This document shows positions 5,475 through 8,099 of a stretch of DNA of 8,099 nucleotides, one piece after another. Within the stretch, counting starts at the first letter, position 1. Each line of letters begins with the position of its first letter. This DNA is from an uncultured Gammaproteobacteria bacterium (lineage in GTDB: Bacteria > Pseudomonadota > Gammaproteobacteria > Pseudomonadales > Azotimanducaceae). The notes below the pieces were generated by a model. That model did not search any database, was not told the origin of the DNA, and saw only the letters and a list, made by a program, of their open reading frames with translations. The translations under genes and the position numbers were made by a program. Where the stretch lies: NCBI GenBank assembly GCA_913043075.1, contig CAJWLI010000061.1:1-8099 (forward strand). Reading direction: 5' to 3'.

Positions 5475-7301
5475 ATGAATGCACTTAAATCTATTTTTTC
5501 TTGGCTAGGCCGATTTTTAGAAAAAGCAAGAACTATTATGCTGAACCTTGGTACAGCCTTCGTGTTGATCTTTTTTGCGTTCATAATTGTTGGAGCGCTA
5601 ACCTCTATGCCTGAAGTTAAAGATCCAAGCGGCAGAGTGCTCTTAATTGACCCTGAAGGAACCGTGGTTGATCAAGCAGCGTTTAACTCAGATTTTCTCT
5701 CTAACATCGGCACAGACTCGTCGACTGATCAAATTCAAACAAGAGATCTTATACGATTAATAAGAGCGGCAGCTGAAGATGAAGATATCCCTGCAGTGTT
5801 TGTAGATTTCTCATCCACAGGTTTTGCTGGACCAACTACAGCAATCAATATTGCAAAAGAATTAAAAATGCTTCGTGACTCTGGTAAGAGAGTGATTGCT
5901 TTTAATGATCGTCTCTCTACAACTTCTTATCTTATGGCTTCTCAAGCATCTGAGGTATGGGTTCATCCTGTTGGAAGTATTAGTGTTCGAGGACTCGGAG
6001 GAGTGCGCGCTTACCAAAAAGAGCTCTATGAAAATCTAAAAATTAATTTTCACAATTACTCTCAAGGTGACTTTAAATCTGCCCTTGAGCCAAACACAAG
6101 AACAGATATGTCAGAAAATGACAGGATGCAGAGAGAAGCCTTGCTTGACCCCATTTGGGAGGAAATGAAATTCCTTATGGCGGAGGGACGTGGGATTGAA
6201 TCAGATGATATCCAATTTTTTGCAGATAACTTCATTGGATTTATTGGTGAAGCTTCAGTAGGAAACATTGCCTACGCTGAAGCAAATAATATTATTGATG
6301 GTACGAAATCATTTCCAGAATTTCGTCAGTATATGATTGACGAATTTGGTTTAGATGAAGACGCTCAAACCGAAACTTACAAAACTATTACGTACAAAGA
6401 GTATGCAAAGCAAAAAAATGAGGACGTCGCTGGTAATAATAATCAAATAGCTGTTGTTACTGCTGAAGGTGCAATTATGGAAGGAGATATTGCACAAGGT
6501 GTAGCGGGCGCAAACGGGGTAGTAAAACAAATCAGGTCCGCGTATGAAAATAAAAACACAAAAGCTATTGTCTTTAGAGTCAATAGCCCTGGTGGGTCCA
6601 TTATTGCCAGTGAAATGATGAGAGATGAGCTGCTTGCGGCGAAAAGAAAAGGCATCAACGTGGTCGTATCTATGGGCGACTACGCTGCATCTGGAGGGGT
6701 GTACATCTCAACTCCAGCTAATTATATTTTTGCCGAACCCACGACTATTACAGGCTCTATAGGTGTTGCATTTGCTTTCCCAACATTAGAAAACGCAATG
6801 GATTATATCGGAGTAAATTTTGATGGTGTGGTTACATCTAAGCACGGTGGCTGGGATCTGACACAAGGTATTGATGATGATTTGGATAAAATTTTTGCGC
6901 GCTGGGGTGCTGATGCATACGATCGGTTTATTAAGTTTGTGGCGGATTCAAGATCTAAATCTTATGAAGATATTAAAGAGATTGCTGGTGGCAGAGTCTG
7001 GATTGCAACAAGCGCTTTAGAAATAGGTTTGGTAGATGCAATTGGAGGCATTGATGACGCAATTACATATGCCGCAGACATGGCAGCACTAGAGGACTAT
7101 CGAGTCGAGTATTATGGCGAAGAACTCTCTCCTCGCGAGAAGATTCTCAGAGAGTTACTTAAAAATAGCGGTGTGTCTCTAGGGGAGTCTAAAGTTTTAT
7201 TAGCGCTTGATGGGCTTTCGAATCTATATGAGACATTAACAGACATTCAAGAACCAAAGGCATTGTTAACTTGTATAGATTGTTTAGTGGATCTTGATTA
7301 A
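5475..7301 (+). CDS. sppA: Signal peptide peptidase SppA, 67K type
   Basis: 608 aa, close to the E. coli enzyme (618 aa); ATG at 5475 with AGGA at 5464-5467, 7 nt upstream. One uncleaved transmembrane segment lies at about 22-43 (MLNLGTAFVLIFFAFIIVGALT), which anchors the protein in the inner membrane with the protease domains outside the cytoplasm. Two tandem ClpP/crotonase-like S49 domains follow. The N-terminal one carries the general base in GDFKSALEP (K201, equivalent to E. coli K209). The C-terminal one carries the nucleophile in YAASGGVYISTPANYI (S406, equivalent to S409), preceded by RVNSPGGS (368-375) and followed by TGSIGV (426-431). The enzyme degrades leftover signal peptides and possibly other membrane-embedded peptides. 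Both catalytic residues are intact and no frameshift is seen. It is divergent from the oxidoreductase gene and convergent with the acetoacetyl-CoA synthetase gene, so probably monocistronic. Confidence 0.96.
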   Translation: MNALKSIFSWLGRFLEKARTIMLNLGTAFVLIFFAFIIVGALTSMPEVKDPSGRVLLIDPEGTVVDQAAFNSDFLSNIGTDSSTDQIQTRDLIRLIRAAAEDEDIPAVFVDFSSTGFAGPTTAINIAKELKMLRDSGKRVIAFNDRLSTTSYLMASQASEVWVHPVGSISVRGLGGVRAYQKELYENLKINFHNYSQGDFKSALEPNTRTDMSENDRMQREALLDPIWEEMKFLMAEGRGIESDDIQFFADNFIGFIGEASVGNIAYAEANNIIDGTKSFPEFRQYMIDEFGLDEDAQTETYKTITYKEYAKQKNEDVAGNNNQIAVVTAEGAIMEGDIAQGVAGANGVVKQIRSAYENKNTKAIVFRVNSPGGSIIASEMMRDELLAAKRKGINVVVSMGDYAASGGVYISTPANYIFAEPTTITGSIGVAFAFPTLENAMDYIGVNFDGVVTSKHGGWDLTQGIDDDLDKIFARWGADAYDRFIKFVADSRSKSYEDIKEIAGGRVWIATSALEIGLVDAIGGIDDAITYAADMAALEDYRVEYYGEELSPREKILRELLKNSGVSLGESKVLLALDGLSNLYETLTDIQEPKALLTCIDCLVDLD

Positions 7302-7321
7302 TTCGTTAACCAGTAATCATA

Positions 7322-7339
7322 CAATCTCCTGACAGATTG
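7322..7339. terminator. Hairpin in the sppA/acetoacetyl-CoA synthetase spacer (weak terminator candidate)
   Basis: CAATCT (7322-7327) and AGATTG (7334-7339) form a 6-bp stem with a 6-nt loop, 20 nt after the sppA stop. Neither strand shows a T tract directly after it. Nothing else of note is seen in the AT-rich 7302-7404 spacer apart from a second ACAATCT copy at 7374-7380. Confidence 0.25.
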
Positions 7340-7404
7340 GGTTGAAAACAAAAATATTCGAGAGTCTATTTACACAATCTTGTTACAAAGCCCATAGAGT
7401 TTAT

Positions 7405-8099
7405 TTAAAACATCAGCGACGGTAGATCTTTAAAAAGCGCCAGCGCCTCAGGATTGGCTAGGGCATCGCGATTGGTGACAGCACGACCGTGCACCGTATC
7501 ACGGACCGCCAACTCAACAATTTTACCGCTAAGGGTTCGCGGTATGTCGGCCACCGCGATAATCTTGGCGGGAACATGGCGCGGAGTCGTGTGACGTCTT
7601 ATAACTTCGCGAATCGAACTTTCCAACTCATCGTTTAGCTCGACTGCGTCGCGTAGTATCACAAACAGTACGACTCTCACATCGCCTTCCCAGTCTTGAC
7701 CGATGCAAAGGCTTTCGAGTACCGCATCGAGTTTTGCAACCTGTCGGTAGATCTCTGCTGTTCCGATACGAACCCCACCTGGATTGAGCACTGCGTCAGA
7801 TCGTCCATGAATAATCACTCCACCCTGAGCGGTGATTTCGGCGTAATCACCGTGCGCCCATACGTTTGGATAGGTTGCAAAATAAGCTTCGTGGTATTTT
7901 TTCCCTTCCGAATCGTTCCAAAAGCCTATCGGCGCTGAGGGGAAGGGTCGCACGCATACCAACTCGCCTTTTTCCTCGAGTACCGATCGCCCACCGTGAT
8001 CCCAGATTTCAACCGCCATGCCCAGACCTCGGCACTGAATCTGGCCCTCCCAAACCGGCATGGCTGGGTTGCCTAGGACAAAGCAAGAGAGTATGTCGG
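7405..8099 (-). CDS. Acetoacetyl-CoA synthetase (acetoacetate-CoA ligase), C-terminal part (partial)
   Basis: The frame stays open to the right edge, so the 5' portion lies outside the window; the ATG at 8061 is an internal Met, because residues before it (DILSCFVLGNPA) continue the family sequence. About 230 of roughly 650 residues are visible. The enzyme is an ANL-superfamily adenylate-forming ligase that activates acetoacetate to acetoacetyl-CoA using ATP. Counting from the internal Met, motifs are GEIQ-like GQIQCRGLGM (6-15), RPFPSAPIGFWND (38-50), HGDYAE (70-75) and the hinge HGRSDAVLNPGGVRIGTAEIYR (85-106). The C-terminal catalytic lysine is in RTLSGKIVEL (K180, at 7522-7524). The end HGRAVTNRDALANPEALALF is typical of acetoacetate rather than acetate ligases. 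Cytoplasmic; such enzymes are linked to ketone-body or polyhydroxybutyrate metabolism. Its GC content is visibly higher than that of sppA. Gene context upstream is not visible. Confidence 0.92.
   Translation of the reverse strand, partial: DILSCFVLGNPAMPVWEGQIQCRGLGMAVEIWDHGGRSVLEEKGELVCVRPFPSAPIGFWNDSEGKKYHEAYFATYPNVWAHGDYAEITAQGGVIIHGRSDAVLNPGGVRIGTAEIYRQVAKLDAVLESLCIGQDWEGDVRVVLFVILRDAVELNDELESSIREVIRRHTTPRHVPAKIIAVADIPRTLSGKIVELAVRDTVHGRAVTNRDALANPEALALFKDLPSLMF

Noticed and set aside
7321..7380. Direct repeat ACAATCT (7321-7327 and 7374-7380) as a possible target-site duplication flanking an insertion
   Set aside because: Only 7 bp, AT-rich, 46 bp apart with no inverted ends or transposase sequence between; expected by chance in this spacer.

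Overview
The window looks like a piece of a gammaproteobacterial chromosome, possibly marine, with moderate-to-low GC. This rests on the lipid A flippase (MsbA) tail, a DUF1853 protein, a 67K-type SppA and a SelD carrying an N-terminal flavoprotein domain. The taxonomic call is inference from gene content only. No rRNA, tRNA, CRISPR array, transposase or phage gene is visible.

Layout. 1-99 (+) is the last 32 codons of an MsbA-like ABC transporter. It runs tail-to-tail into, and overlaps by 53 nt, a DUF1853 gene at 47-937 (-). A 72-nt divergent promoter region separates that gene from a probable two-gene operon: an HSL-family alpha/beta hydrolase (1010-1897) and, 11 nt later, a GTG-started selD encoding an oxidoreductase-SelD fusion (1909-4062). 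A 91-nt convergent spacer follows, then a saccharopine-dehydrogenase-like oxidoreductase (4154-5335, -). It diverges across about 140 nt from sppA (5475-7301, +). A 103-nt convergent spacer leads to the 3' part of an acetoacetyl-CoA synthetase gene (7405 to beyond 8099, -), whose base composition is clearly more GC-rich.

How the genes fit together. Most are housekeeping or accessory-metabolism genes with no single shared pathway: envelope (MsbA, SppA), selenophosphate supply (SelD), and lipid/acyl metabolism (esterase, putative enoyl-reductase-like protein, acetoacetate activation). The most distinctive item is the selD fusion, probably co-transcribed with an esterase and lacking any selA, selB or mnmH in view. 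I found no convincing evidence of a new multi-gene system. The better leads are the antisense C-terminal overlap at the left edge, the selD/esterase pairing, the composition break at the right edge, and a 10-A tract at the start of the oxidoreductase gene.
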